Source: JBDTSW01 sp963797835 (GTDB lineage: Bacteria; Actinomycetota; Thermoleophilia; Solirubrobacterales; 70-9). From it: DNA of 64,000 nt. A model generated the notes under the pieces. It did no database searches, was not told the DNA's origin, and was given only the letters and a program-made list of their open reading frames with translations. Position numbers and translations under genes: made by a program. This document shows, in pieces, positions 33,285 to 42,581 of this stretch (positions within the stretch are counted from its first letter, which is position 1; every line of letters begins with the position of its first letter). The stretch is taken from positions 1-64,000 of the forward strand of contig CAWCRN010000027.1 of NCBI GenBank assembly GCA_963797835.1. The letters are read 5' to 3'.

Positions 33285-34258
33285 TGCAGCTGCTGTTCTC
33301 CGGCGCCATCCCCGGGCCGGCCGACGTCCGCGGCGTGAAGGCGCTGCTCGGGGTCGTCGACGCCGGGTCCGGCGAGCTGATCTACCGGTGCGAGTACGAG
33401 ACGCCGGTCCCACTACGGGCACCGGTGCAGAAGATGCAGTTCACCGGCTCGGCCCGCGACGGCGACCGCCTCTACGTCTGCACGCACAACGAGGTCGTCT
33501 GGTTCGACGACTGGCCGCCGACCGAGCCCGCCGGACGGGTGGTGAGGGACGACTTCAACGACCTCCATCACTGTCTTCCTTGGAAGGGAGGGCTGCTCGT
33601 GGTAAACACCGGGCTCGAGACGCTCGATCACGTCGCGCTCGACGGCGAGCTGATATGTAGGTGGGACCTGCTGGAGGGCATCGAGGGCGCCCGCCAGATC
33701 GACCCCCAGGTGTCCTACCGCGACATGGACGACCAGGCTCTGAAGCCGCACCGCGTCCATGGGAACCACGTCTTCGTCCGCGGCAACGACCTCTGGGTCA
33801 CCCAGCTTCGCGCCTCCCGTGCCATCTCCGTCACCGACGGAGGCACCACACTCGAGTTCGAGGCCGGCATGCCCCATGACGGACGCTACATCGGCGATCG
33901 GATCGCCTTTACGACAACGAACGGGCACGTGGTCATGGCCGACCCGAGCTCGCTCGAGGTTACGAGCCACAACCTCGTCGACATGACCCCCGGCGCCACG
34001 ATCCTCGGCTGGTGCCGGGGCCTGTGCGAGGACCCGCGCGGGCGCGACCGCTACTTCGTCGCGTTCAGCAGCCAGAGGGCGACGCGGTGGCGCGAGTATG
34101 CGTTCTGGGCAAAGTACAAGCACAAGCAGCTGCCTTCGCGGATCGCGTCCTATGACATCGGGCGAGGCGAGCTCCGCGAGAGCTTCGACGTCACACCCGA
34201 GCTGATGAGCCTGGCTATCTTCCAGATCGATCTCCTGCCCGAGGCCCGCTGGATCTGA
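33284..34258 (+). CDS. beta-propeller-like protein of unknown function
   Basis: A 324-residue protein with repeated beta-strand/turn patterns (DRLYVCTHNEVVWFDDW, LLVVNTGLETLDHV, DLWVTQLRAS, RIAFTTTNGHVVM) suggesting a propeller. Conserved His and Asp residues occur in DFNDLHHCLPW and LKPHRVHGNHVF. No signal peptide is visible. It resembles conserved propeller proteins encoded near glycosyltransferases and sulfotransferases. It is translationally coupled to the sulfotransferase upstream. The function is not assigned. Confidence 0.7.
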   Translation: MQLLFSGAIPGPADVRGVKALLGVVDAGSGELIYRCEYETPVPLRAPVQKMQFTGSARDGDRLYVCTHNEVVWFDDWPPTEPAGRVVRDDFNDLHHCLPWKGGLLVVNTGLETLDHVALDGELICRWDLLEGIEGARQIDPQVSYRDMDDQALKPHRVHGNHVFVRGNDLWVTQLRASRAISVTDGGTTLEFEAGMPHDGRYIGDRIAFTTTNGHVVMADPSSLEVTSHNLVDMTPGATILGWCRGLCEDPRGRDRYFVAFSSQRATRWREYAFWAKYKHKQLPSRIASYDIGRGELRESFDVTPELMSLAIFQIDLLPEARWI

Positions 34259-34280
34259 CCATGCAGCCGGACCGACGCCC

Positions 34281-35468
34281 GTGAGCCCTCGAAACGACGT
34301 TGCGATCTACTCACCGTTCGCCTTCCGGTTCTACGAAGACCCGGAGGGCGATGCCTTAAGGGTGCGCCGCGGCGGGGGCGGGGCGGAGCTGCAGGCGTCG
34401 TTGCTCGCACGCACCCTCGCCGGCGACGGGCTCCGGGTCGCCCATATCGTCTACCCGGTCTCGATCCTCATGCGCCCACCGCCGGGCCTCGAGGTCGTCC
34501 AGCGCCCGGCGCGAGGAACTCAGGGGCTGGGGGCGCGTGGGGCGCTCGCCGAGGTGGCGTTGCTGTGGCGGGCGCTCACCGCCGCCGACGCGCGCCTCTA
34601 CGCGTTCCGGACCGGGCTGAGCGGCGAGATCCTGCCGTTCGCGGTCGGCGCGGCGTTTTGCCTCCTGCGCCGGCGCCGCCTGGTCCTCGCGGCCTCGAAC
34701 GACCTCGATTTCATCTTCGACTCAGACGAAGGGCAAGCCCGGGCCGGCGGGCGCGCTCGGCGGAAGCTCGTGATCGCCGCTTACCGCCGGGCCCTGGCTC
34801 GCGCGCGGCGGATCGTGGTCCAGAGCGCCCAGCAACTCGGGTTGGCGCGGGCCGCCATTCGAGACCCCGATCGCATCGTGATGATCCCGAGCTTCACCCA
34901 GCCCGCTGAGCCCGCGGCGGGTGGGGAGGCGCCGGGCGCGTTCGTCTGGATCGGGCGGATGGTCGATTACAAACAGCCCCTCGCCTTCCTCAACCTGGCC
35001 CGCGCGCTGCCCGAGATGCGATTCGTCATGGTGGCCAAAAGGTCGACGCGAACCTCTGTCGCCTACGAGGAGGAGATCACCGGCGAAGCCGATCGGCTTC
35101 CGAACCTCGAGTTCATGACGTTCCAGCCACGCGAACGGGTGCTCGAGCTGATCGACCGCGCTGTCGCGGTCGTCGGGACCTCGCAGCACGAAGGGATGCC
35201 GAACGTCTTCCTCGAGGCCTGGGCACGAGCGGTTCCGGTGCTGACCCTCCACTTCGACCCCGACGGTCGGATCGCTGCCGAGGGGATCGGCGTCAGCGCC
35301 GAAAGCGACCGGGAGCGCTTCGTCGCCGCCGCAAAGCGGCTGTGGGACGATCGGGCTTACCGCGACGAGCTCGGGGCGAACGGCCGCGCCTACGTCCAGC
35401 GCACCCACGGGCTTGACGCGGTTGGGGCGCGGTGGATCGCGCTGCTGCGCGACGTCCTGGCGGAGTGA
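34281..35468 (+). CDS. glycosyltransferase family 4-like protein
   Basis: A 395-residue GT-B enzyme. The N-terminal acceptor domain starts VAIYSPFAFRFYEDPEG with the GGGGAELQASLLARTLAGDG loop. The C-terminal donor domain has FVWIGRMVDYKQPLAFLNLA, NLEFMTFQPRERVLELIDRA and the EX7E-type HEGMPNVFLEAWARAVPVL. It transfers a sugar from a nucleotide donor during surface-glycan assembly. GTG start at 34281; it is the last gene of the rightward run from 31486. Confidence 0.88.
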   Translation: MSPRNDVAIYSPFAFRFYEDPEGDALRVRRGGGGAELQASLLARTLAGDGLRVAHIVYPVSILMRPPPGLEVVQRPARGTQGLGARGALAEVALLWRALTAADARLYAFRTGLSGEILPFAVGAAFCLLRRRRLVLAASNDLDFIFDSDEGQARAGGRARRKLVIAAYRRALARARRIVVQSAQQLGLARAAIRDPDRIVMIPSFTQPAEPAAGGEAPGAFVWIGRMVDYKQPLAFLNLARALPEMRFVMVAKRSTRTSVAYEEEITGEADRLPNLEFMTFQPRERVLELIDRAVAVVGTSQHEGMPNVFLEAWARAVPVLTLHFDPDGRIAAEGIGVSAESDRERFVAAAKRLWDDRAYRDELGANGRAYVQRTHGLDAVGARWIALLRDVLAE

Positions 35469-35474
35469 GCTCGG

Positions 35475-36245
35475 TTACCTGCGGATCGCGCGCCGCGCCG
35501 AGGCGATCCCGTCCCAGGCGCGGCTCGCCATGACGCGGCGCACGAGCTTCGAGGTCTTTGCATCGAAGCGCCGCAGCGAGTCCGACCGGTCGATGTACAC
35601 GCGCGGCAGATCGAACCTTCCGGTGGCGGGCGCCAGCCGGCCGGACGGCAGGGCAGCCGCGGCGGTGTAGCCCGCCTCCTGCGTGGCGGCGATCACGCGC
35701 GGATCGTGGTCGCCGTAGGGGTAGGCGAGACAGCGGCACTCGAACCCCAGACGCTCCGTGATCTGAATCCGTGAGCCCTCCAGCTCCTCGCCGAGCTCCG
35801 GATCGGAGAGTTGAGGAAGCCGCGGGTGCGTGCGCGTGTGCGACCCGACCTCCCAACCCGCATCGGCGAGGCGGGCGAGCTCGTCCCATGACATCGGGGT
35901 CAGCTCGTCCCTGTGCTCTGTCTCGAGCCAGCTCTCGACGCCTGGCCACGAGACCGGCATCTCGCCGCCGATGAACGAGGTGGGCGCGAAGACGCTGGCG
36001 CGGTACCCGGCCTCGGAGAGGATCGGAAGGGCCAGCTCGAAGACCGAGCGCAGCGCGTCGTCGAAAGTGATCGCGACCACGTCCCTGCCCGGCGGGCCGT
36101 CCGCCGCCTCGCTCAAGGTCATCCCCTCGTACCCTCGCCGCTTCAGCGAGTCGACGTGAACGGCAAGGTCGCGCGGTGCGATCGAGAGCGATGCCGGCCA
36201 GGACTCGCTCACGCCGTGGTAGCAGAGGAGCAGGAGGTCGCTCAC
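35475..36245 (-). CDS. polysaccharide deacetylase (NodB-like)
   Basis: A 256-residue carbohydrate esterase family 4 protein. It has LLCYHGVSES at the start, motif 1 VVAITFDDALRS with the catalytic/metal Asp pair, motif 2 VGSHTRTHPRL with two His ligands, and LAYPYGDHD (motif 3). No signal peptide is seen, so it may act on cytoplasmic or lipid-linked sugars, or be exported by other means. It overlaps the upstream ligase-like gene by 4 bp and is co-directional with it. Confidence 0.88.
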   Translation of the reverse strand: MSDLLLLCYHGVSESWPASLSIAPRDLAVHVDSLKRRGYEGMTLSEAADGPPGRDVVAITFDDALRSVFELALPILSEAGYRASVFAPTSFIGGEMPVSWPGVESWLETEHRDELTPMSWDELARLADAGWEVGSHTRTHPRLPQLSDPELGEELEGSRIQITERLGFECRCLAYPYGDHDPRVIAATQEAGYTAAAALPSGRLAPATGRFDLPRVYIDRSDSLRRFDAKTSKLVRRVMASRAWDGIASARRAIRR

Positions 36246-37633
36246 GCGGCCTCGACCTCGGCCTCTGCCGCCTCCTCGGCCCTACGCGCGATCGACCACA
36301 CCGACGCCGCGAGGCCGAGCAGGATCCAAAGCTCCTTGTTGTACTGCCTCGACCCGAAGAAATCCGCCGCCAGAAGCGCCGCGAAGGCGACGAAGACGGC
36401 CTTCGCCATCACCTCCATGCGCGCGTCGCCCAGCCTCGCGAACACGCGAGTGGCCTTGCCGGCCGCGTACAGCCCGAACCCGATCACGAACAGGAAGAGG
36501 ACGAGCCCGACGACGCCCAGCTCCGCCCAGATCTCGAGGTAGGTGTTGTGCGTGACTTTCGGCGACTCCCCGATGAACAGCTTCGCCTCCTGGATCACCC
36601 CGGGCTCGAGCAGGTAATGGGGCGAGGAGGTCTGGAAGTTGCGGGCGCCGATGCCATGGAGCGGCTCGTCCTCGACCATCCGCCAGCCAACGACCCACAG
36701 GTCGGTCCGGCCGGTCCCTGTGGTGTCGCTCGTGATGCGCTCGGTTTGCTCCGGGGTGGCGAGGTAGTTGTAGTAGCCGAGGCCCGCGAGCGCGACGGCG
36801 GCGGTGACCAACAGGAACCGCCCGCGGAACCCGGAGCCGATCACCAGGAACGCGAGCAGTGCCACGGCGAGCGCCACGAGGCCCCCACGCGAGCCGGTCA
36901 GGAAGACGCCGGCGATGCAGAGGCCCGCAGCTATCATCGCCGCTATCCGCGCCAGCGGTGCCCGGCGCAACGCGGCCGCCAGCCCCAGAGCCAATGCCAT
37001 CGCCGAGACGAGGACCGCGGCCAGCTCATTCGGGTTGTCGAGTCCGCCGGACAATCGCGCGGCCTCGTCGACGTCGACCCGTGCAACGAACAGCAGGCCG
37101 TAGACGGCGGCGATCGTCGCGCCCGCCACGAACGCCGAGGAGAGGCCGATCGCCTGGCGGGGGGTGCGCACCGCGGTGAAGACGATCAGGACGATCAGCG
37201 CGTTCAGCGACAGCCGGAACAGCCCCTCGAGTGCCTGCGCGGACTCGTCGGCCCACAACTGACTCAGCGCGACCCAGCCGAGGAACGCGACCAACGCACC
37301 ACTCACCATGGGATGCTGGACGAGGAAGTCCGAGTGGGGCCGGCTCCGGCGTGTGATCACCGCGAACCACGAGATCGCCAGCAGCAAACCGCCGACCTTG
37401 GCGAACGTCACGCCCGAGCCGGCGAGCCCGGGCAGCTCTACGACGAAGGAGAGCAGAACGAAGAGGGCAAGCCCCGTGTAGAGGTCGGCGATTGCGATCA
37501 GCGCGTACGCCAGCCCCAGGGCGAGCGCGATCGCTGCGATCGGCTCGTACCCGGCGAGCAGGCCGACCGTTACCGGCACGACGGTGAGGGCGGCCGGGAG
37601 TGCGACCCGCCGGAGCTGCGCCACCGCGGTCAT
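36242..37633 (-). CDS. O-antigen ligase/polymerase-like membrane protein
   Basis: A 463-residue protein with 10-12 hydrophobic helices. The Wzy_C/O-antigen ligase pattern is clear: LTGSRGGLVALAVALLAF and, in the large loop, GWRMVEDEPLHGIGARNFQ followed by THNTYLEIWAELGVVGLVLF. The ATG at 37633 gives MTAVAQLRR before the first helix; an upstream start at 37678 is possible. It probably polymerises or ligates lipid-linked glycan outside the membrane. It is divergent from the 37695 glycosyltransferase. Confidence 0.85.
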   Translation of the reverse strand: MTAVAQLRRVALPAALTVVPVTVGLLAGYEPIAAIALALGLAYALIAIADLYTGLALFVLLSFVVELPGLAGSGVTFAKVGGLLLAISWFAVITRRSRPHSDFLVQHPMVSGALVAFLGWVALSQLWADESAQALEGLFRLSLNALIVLIVFTAVRTPRQAIGLSSAFVAGATIAAVYGLLFVARVDVDEAARLSGGLDNPNELAAVLVSAMALALGLAAALRRAPLARIAAMIAAGLCIAGVFLTGSRGGLVALAVALLAFLVIGSGFRGRFLLVTAAVALAGLGYYNYLATPEQTERITSDTTGTGRTDLWVVGWRMVEDEPLHGIGARNFQTSSPHYLLEPGVIQEAKLFIGESPKVTHNTYLEIWAELGVVGLVLFLFVIGFGLYAAGKATRVFARLGDARMEVMAKAVFVAFAALLAADFFGSRQYNKELWILLGLAASVWSIARRAEEAAEAEVEAA

Positions 37634-37694
37634 GAGCGCATTCTCGCAGCGCCCGCGCATGCGCGAACTCGGAATCAACCATTAGGCTCGCGGC

Positions 37695-38858
37695 TTGCGG
37701 TTGGCCGTCTACAGCGCGAACGCGTACCAGCGCGACGCCGGCCGTCTCTACACGGATCGTGCGTTCGTCCTCTTCCTCGCGGAGCTGGCGCGGTCGCTCG
37801 AGCGGTTACGGCTGCTGGGGCGCGTCAGGGCCGACCGGCGGCTGGCGCGGTACCGGCTCTCCCCGGAGATCGAGTTCGTCGGCCTCCCCGACTACGAGAG
37901 CCTCGCAGCGCCCGTCACGGCCTCGGCGGCGGTCGTGCGCTCACTGCGCCGGGGTTGGTCGGCGCTCGGCGGCGTCGACGCCATCCTCGTCTTCGGCCCC
38001 CATCCACTCGGGCTCCTCCTCGCCGGCCTGGCCGCGATACGCCGCCGGCGCGTCGTGCTCGGGGTGCGCCAGGACCTGATCGCCTACGTTCGCAACCGCC
38101 ATCCTCGCCGCCCCCTGCTGCTGGCCGCGGCGTTGATGCTCGAGGGCTCATGGCGCCTCCTCTCCCGGCTCCTCCCGACCGTGGTCGTAGGACCCGAGCT
38201 CGCTCGCCACTACCGCCATGCGGACCGGTTGCACGAGCTCACGGTCAGCCTGGTCCGTCGCGACGACGTCGTCGGCGAGGACGAGCTGCCAGAGGCTGGC
38301 CCATCCGGCCACGTCGAGCTCCTCACTGTCGGTCGCCTGGAGCAGGAGAAGAACCCGCTGATGCTCGCCGATCTGCTCGCGGAGCTCTGCCGGGACGATG
38401 CGGTGCACTGGACGATCGCCGTCTGCGGCGAGGGGCCGCTGGCTGGGCCGCTGGAGCAGCGGCTCCGCGACCTCGGCCTCGCCGAGCGGGCCACGCTGCA
38501 CGGATATGTGCCGTTCGACGACATGGATGGGCGCTATCGGGCCGCCGACGTGCTCGTTTCCCCGTCGTGGACCGAAGGTTTTCCGCAGGTCATCGTTGAG
38601 GCCTTCGCGGCCGGCCTCCCGGTCGTCGCCACCGACGTCGGCGGGGTCGGCGACGGTGCCCCTGGGGCGGTGATGCTCGTTCCGCCGGGGGATGTCGCCG
38701 CCGCCGCCGCAGCCGTGCGCCGCGTGGTCGCCGATCGAGCGCTTCGGCGGGCGCTGGTCAGCGCGGGGGCAACCTGGGCCCGCGCGCACACGATGGAGGC
38801 GGAGGTGGAGAGGCTGGTCGCGTTCCTCGAGGAGTCAGCCCTCGGTCGCGGCGCGTGA
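37695..38858 (+). CDS. glycosyltransferase family 4 protein
   Basis: A 387-residue GT-B enzyme. Donor-domain features are LLTVGRLEQEKNPLMLADLLAEL, WTIAVCGEGPLAGPLEQRL, LHGYVPFDDMDGRYRAADVLVSPSWTEGFPQVIVEAFAAGLPVVAT (EX7E motif). The start is TTG 37695. Its last 24 bp overlap the end of the Wzz/kinase gene on the other strand. Confidence 0.88.
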   Translation: MRLAVYSANAYQRDAGRLYTDRAFVLFLAELARSLERLRLLGRVRADRRLARYRLSPEIEFVGLPDYESLAAPVTASAAVVRSLRRGWSALGGVDAILVFGPHPLGLLLAGLAAIRRRRVVLGVRQDLIAYVRNRHPRRPLLLAAALMLEGSWRLLSRLLPTVVVGPELARHYRHADRLHELTVSLVRRDDVVGEDELPEAGPSGHVELLTVGRLEQEKNPLMLADLLAELCRDDAVHWTIAVCGEGPLAGPLEQRLRDLGLAERATLHGYVPFDDMDGRYRAADVLVSPSWTEGFPQVIVEAFAAGLPVVATDVGGVGDGAPGAVMLVPPGDVAAAAAAVRRVVADRALRRALVSAGATWARAHTMEAEVERLVAFLEESALGRGA

Positions 38859-40433
38859 GGCGGCCGGCTTCGGCTCCTCGGTGCTCGCCATGTCCGAGAT
38901 GCGCACCTCGTCGGGCTCCACCGAGGCGCTCGGGCTGGAGTAGTAGTAGTCGCCCTCGGGGCGCGGGCTGCCCACGAGGGCGAACCCAACCGGGCTGATC
39001 CCGTTGGCGGCGAGCAGCTCCGCGAGCTCGTGGAGATTGTCGAGGCGAGTCACCCCGAGCCTGCTCACGATCAGCACGTCGTCGGCCCTGCGCGCGAGCG
39101 GGAGGGTGTCCACGACCGCGGTCAGCGGAGGGGAGTCCACGATCACGTAGTCCGCCCGCATCTTGGCCTCAGCGAGCAGGCGTTCGGCCGCGTGCAGCGA
39201 GAACAGCTCGCTCATCCAGCCCCCGGAGTAGTCGGCCAGCAGCAGCTTCAGGTTCGCCCCGAACGTGGACGTGGTGATCAGCGCGTCGTCGAGGGAGACG
39301 TTATCGAGCAGGGTGCTGACGACGCCGTGCTCGACCTGGATCCCCAGTGTGCGGGCGATCGCGGGCCGCCGCAGGTCGGCTTCGACCAGGATCACCCGCT
39401 CTCCGGCCAGCGCCATCGCCGCGGCGAGGTTGATCGCGGTCGAGGTCTTGCCCTCTGAGGGCGCCGAGCCCGTGATCAGGAGGCTGTGCGCCTGATCGGG
39501 GCGCCGCCTCGCGGCGGTGACGTTGGCCCGTAGGGTCCGGTAGGCCTCGCGGGTGGGAGGCGCGATCACGCCGGGTCCCAATGGGCGGTCGCGCCGGGCG
39601 CCGTCGCGGGGAACGCGCGCGAGGATCGGAAGCGAGTAGCGGCTTCGGAGCTGCTGCTCGCGGCGCAGCCGCGGATCGAGCGTCTGGGCCGTGAACGCAG
39701 CGCCAACGCCTAGCACGAGTCCCGCCAGCAGCGCCCCCGCGATCGTTAGGAGCCGCCGCGGTGAGGCGGGCGCCTGCGGTGCCAGCGCCTCGGTCTCGAC
39801 CCGCACGGTGGGGTCCTCGCCCGCCCGGAGGATCTCCAACTGGGCGATCTGCGCGGCCACCGTGTCGTCCGGGGTGAGCGCGGCGTCGCCGCCCTGGAGC
39901 TGTGGCAGGATCCGGTCGATCTGCTCGTGAAGCGCGTCCGTACGGTCCTCCACGGTTGCCCTCGCGAACGCGTTGGCCTTGTCCGCCGCGCCCTCGGGTG
40001 TCGAGTCGCTGGCCGTAATCGTCACGAGATTGCTGGACGCGACCGGATCGGCGGAGATGTCGCCGAGGAGCGAGCGGGCACTCTGGGTGGTCCCGAGGTC
40101 CTCCTGCGCCCGCTCTGCTACGTCGATGCTCTCGGCGAGCGCGGCCGCGGTCTCGACGTCACGGGTGGGATCAGCGGAGGCCCGGGGCAGCCCCAAGCTG
40201 GCGAGGACCGGGTCGTCCGCCGGCACCGGCGTGATCAAGAGCTCTGCCGGCGCCTCGTAGACCTTGTCCACCGTGATCAGATAGACCGCGGCGGCGGCCA
40301 GGGTCACGGCCAAGATCCCGACGACGAGCCTGATCCGCTCGCGCAGCACCTCGACATAGAAGCCGAGGCCGGCCTGTTCGGTAGGAGGGCGCAGCCAATC
40401 GGGAGCCGCGTGGTTGTCGGTCGGGCTGGCCAT
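38835..40433 (-). CDS. Wzz-like chain-length determinant fused to BY-kinase
   Basis: A 532-residue bacterial tyrosine kinase that controls polymer export and length. It has a first membrane helix (about residues 30-50), a periplasmic-type Wzz region, a second helix (LLTIAGALLAGLVLGVGAAF) and a cytoplasmic ATPase. Walker A is SAPSEGKTSTAINLA, Walker A' is VILVEADLRRP and Walker B is YVIVDSPPLTAV. The C-terminal GDYYYSSP cluster is the likely autophosphorylation site. The ATG at 40433 (MASPTDNH) is preferred over an upstream in-frame start. Its target is probably the polymerase/ligase products of this cluster. Confidence 0.9.
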   Translation of the reverse strand: MASPTDNHAAPDWLRPPTEQAGLGFYVEVLRERIRLVVGILAVTLAAAAVYLITVDKVYEAPAELLITPVPADDPVLASLGLPRASADPTRDVETAAALAESIDVAERAQEDLGTTQSARSLLGDISADPVASSNLVTITASDSTPEGAADKANAFARATVEDRTDALHEQIDRILPQLQGGDAALTPDDTVAAQIAQLEILRAGEDPTVRVETEALAPQAPASPRRLLTIAGALLAGLVLGVGAAFTAQTLDPRLRREQQLRSRYSLPILARVPRDGARRDRPLGPGVIAPPTREAYRTLRANVTAARRRPDQAHSLLITGSAPSEGKTSTAINLAAAMALAGERVILVEADLRRPAIARTLGIQVEHGVVSTLLDNVSLDDALITTSTFGANLKLLLADYSGGWMSELFSLHAAERLLAEAKMRADYVIVDSPPLTAVVDTLPLARRADDVLIVSRLGVTRLDNLHELAELLAANGISPVGFALVGSPRPEGDYYYSSPSASVEPDEVRISDMASTEEPKPAASRAATEG

Positions 40434-40563
40434 GGTGCGGGGCGACCGATTGTTACAGGGGCTGACCCGGGGTGCGGCGGCGGGCCCTGCGCGGGGATGG
40501 ACTTGCAGCCACGGGCACGCTCGCAATCGCTACGGCGTCTAGCCGTGCCGCGGCTGCAGCAGC

Positions 40564-40647
40564 GAAGAGATCGAAGCCGCGCTGCGCGAGGAATTCGGGG
40601 TCCGTTCTTCCGGGCCGATCGTCGACGAAGTCCTAGGCTCCGGCTAG
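40564..40647 (+). pseudogene. possible short coding remnant
   Basis: The intergenic stretch 40434-40643 holds no complete gene. In one frame it reads EEIEAALREEFGVRSSG followed by PIVDEVLGSG and a TAG at 40645, which looks like the amphipathic end of a protein, but a stop codon lies a few codons upstream. It may be the end of a deleted gene. Confidence 0.25.
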
Positions 40648-42581
40648 CCGGATCGGCCGCGCTCCAGGCGCGTCCTCAGGGCCTCGACCCGTTCGCTCAG
40701 GGGGTTCTGGCTGGCCGCGATGGCGGCCTCCCGCCGGGCCCTGGCCGGATCCGACTTTAGGTAAAGCGTCGCGAGAAAGTAGTGGGCGGCCCACTCCTCT
40801 GGGCGCTTCTCAGCTGCTTGCTCGAAGGCATCGATCGCCCGGGCCTCGTCGCCGGCCTCGCGGGCGATGCCGCCCTCGGCAAGCAGCGGGTCCTCGTCGA
40901 GCGGATTCCAGTCCGCGGCCCGGCCGAGATCGTCATAAGCGCGGTCGATGTCGGTGCGCCATTCGTCGTACGCCTGCTCGACGTAGCGCGTGCTGAGGTA
41001 CGGCGGCACCACGCTCAGCGCCAGCAGGACCGCGCCGGCGACAATGAGCAGCCGGCCGCGCCCGCGGGCGCCCGAGAGCGGCTGCCTGGCCGCGGGGGCC
41101 GCGGCCGCGCCGAGGAGCGAGAGCACGCCGGCAGTCAGCGCCGGGAATGTCCAGAACCAGTCGATCGAGGCGTGCGCAAGCCAGTACGCGGCGGCAGCCA
41201 TCGCGCTCGCAACGAGGAGCGCCGCCACCCCCGATACGGAACGCGCGCTAAGCGCCCCACCGGCTGCCCCAACCAGCGCAACTCCCACGAGCAAAAGGCC
41301 GGGGAGGCCGAGCTCGCCCAGGAACTCGAGCTCGACGCTGTGGGCGTCGTGAGCGCTCGTGACACCCTCCTCACTCCTGCCCTTCAGGTAGCTGTAGTAG
41401 TAGGCGCCACCACCCGAGCCGCGAAGGGGATCCTCGTCGAAGTCATCGAGCGCGACGCGCCAGAGATCGTCCCGCTCGGTGCCTGCGTTGAACCCGAACC
41501 GCGTCCCATCTCCGGCGCCCGGGCTGCTCTGCGTCTGGAACTCCTCCGCGCGATCCTCGATCCACCCGATCGGGTCCCCGGTGGCGGCAACGAACACCAC
41601 GGCGCCGGCGATCACGACGGCGACTGCGCCCGCGACGATCGCCCTGTTGGCGTATCGCCACGCGGTCTCGGACGGCGTCATCATCCGGCCGCCGAGGGCG
41701 ACCATCGCGCCCAGCGCAGCAGCGACGAGCGTCCCCGTGGCGACGGCGCGGGCGGTGTCGTCGAGCTCGGCCAGGATCGCGGCTCGCCCAAGTTCCTGCG
41801 CGGCGTCGTAGAGGTCGGTGAGGGCGGGGATCACCAGCAGTGCTGGCCCGACGGCGAGCGCGAGCCACAGCATCGTTCGCGCGCGCTCGCGACTGACGAC
41901 CAGGTAGACGGCGAGCGCGGCGGCGACGGCGATGATCGACGCGCGGCTCTGCCCGAGGGCCCCAAGCTGAAAACAGAGCGCGGCGGTTCCCAGCGCGAGC
42001 CCGCGCAACCACCAGGCGAGCCGAGGGGACGCGGCCAGGCCCACCGCCGGCCAAGCGGCGATCAGGAAAAAGGCGGCGTTCGCGTTGCGGTATCCGATCG
42101 GATGCTGGAGGGTTCCCTCGTCGAGCACAATGCGAACGTCCTCCGTCGTGAGCATCGTGCCGACTGCCAGCGCCCCGGCGAACAGCCCGGCGAACGCGAG
42201 CGGCGCCATCGCGAGCTCGACCCGCGGACCGAGCAGATCGCATGCCCACAGCCCAAGCCCGAACGCCATCGCGTAGGTGAGGATCCGCTGGGCATCCTCG
42301 ATCGCGATGTCGGGCGACGGGCTCCACAGCGCCGAGATCCCTGACCAGGCTCCGAGCCCGATCAGGGCGGCCAGCGTCACCGCCGGCCACCCGGCCAGCC
42401 GCGGCCGCCCCGGCGCGAACAGCGCCAGCAGGATCAGGCCAGCGGCCAGCACCACAGTGCCGGGATACAGCGCGCTCCCGAACCATCCGCCGTACTGCCA
42501 CGCCCACACAGCGAGGAGGCCCGCCAGGATCATCAGCGCAACCCAGCCGGCGATGGCAACCGATGCCGGGCGCCGACTCAC
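40644..42581 (-). CDS. O-antigen ligase-like membrane protein with C-terminal TPR
   Basis: A 645-residue protein. About 12 hydrophobic helices cover residues 10-530, with the Wzy_C-type LGQSRASIIAVAAALAVYL and DDFDEDPLRGSGGGAYYYSYL, then HDAHSVELEFLGELGLPGLLL. The soluble C-terminus (about 550-640) has TPR-like helices: RAYDDLGRAADWNPLDEDPLL, ARAIDAFEQAAEKRPEEWAAHYFLA. It starts with GTG overlapping the sortase stop (4 bp), so sortase and ligase are co-translated, an unusual pairing. It may attach polysaccharide to an outer acceptor. Confidence 0.86.
   Translation of the reverse strand: MSRRPASVAIAGWVALMILAGLLAVWAWQYGGWFGSALYPGTVVLAAGLILLALFAPGRPRLAGWPAVTLAALIGLGAWSGISALWSPSPDIAIEDAQRILTYAMAFGLGLWACDLLGPRVELAMAPLAFAGLFAGALAVGTMLTTEDVRIVLDEGTLQHPIGYRNANAAFFLIAAWPAVGLAASPRLAWWLRGLALGTAALCFQLGALGQSRASIIAVAAALAVYLVVSRERARTMLWLALAVGPALLVIPALTDLYDAAQELGRAAILAELDDTARAVATGTLVAAALGAMVALGGRMMTPSETAWRYANRAIVAGAVAVVIAGAVVFVAATGDPIGWIEDRAEEFQTQSSPGAGDGTRFGFNAGTERDDLWRVALDDFDEDPLRGSGGGAYYYSYLKGRSEEGVTSAHDAHSVELEFLGELGLPGLLLVGVALVGAAGGALSARSVSGVAALLVASAMAAAAYWLAHASIDWFWTFPALTAGVLSLLGAAAAPAARQPLSGARGRGRLLIVAGAVLLALSVVPPYLSTRYVEQAYDEWRTDIDRAYDDLGRAADWNPLDEDPLLAEGGIAREAGDEARAIDAFEQAAEKRPEEWAAHYFLATLYLKSDPARARREAAIAASQNPLSERVEALRTRLERGRSG

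Noticed and set aside
36176..38599. 807-codon plus-strand frame across the deacetylase and ligase genes
   Set aside because: Arg/Gln/Pro-rich nonsense translation antisense to two recognisable proteins.
40434..40643. Complete gene between the BY-kinase and ligase genes
   Set aside because: All frames are interrupted; only a short C-terminal-like peptide is readable.
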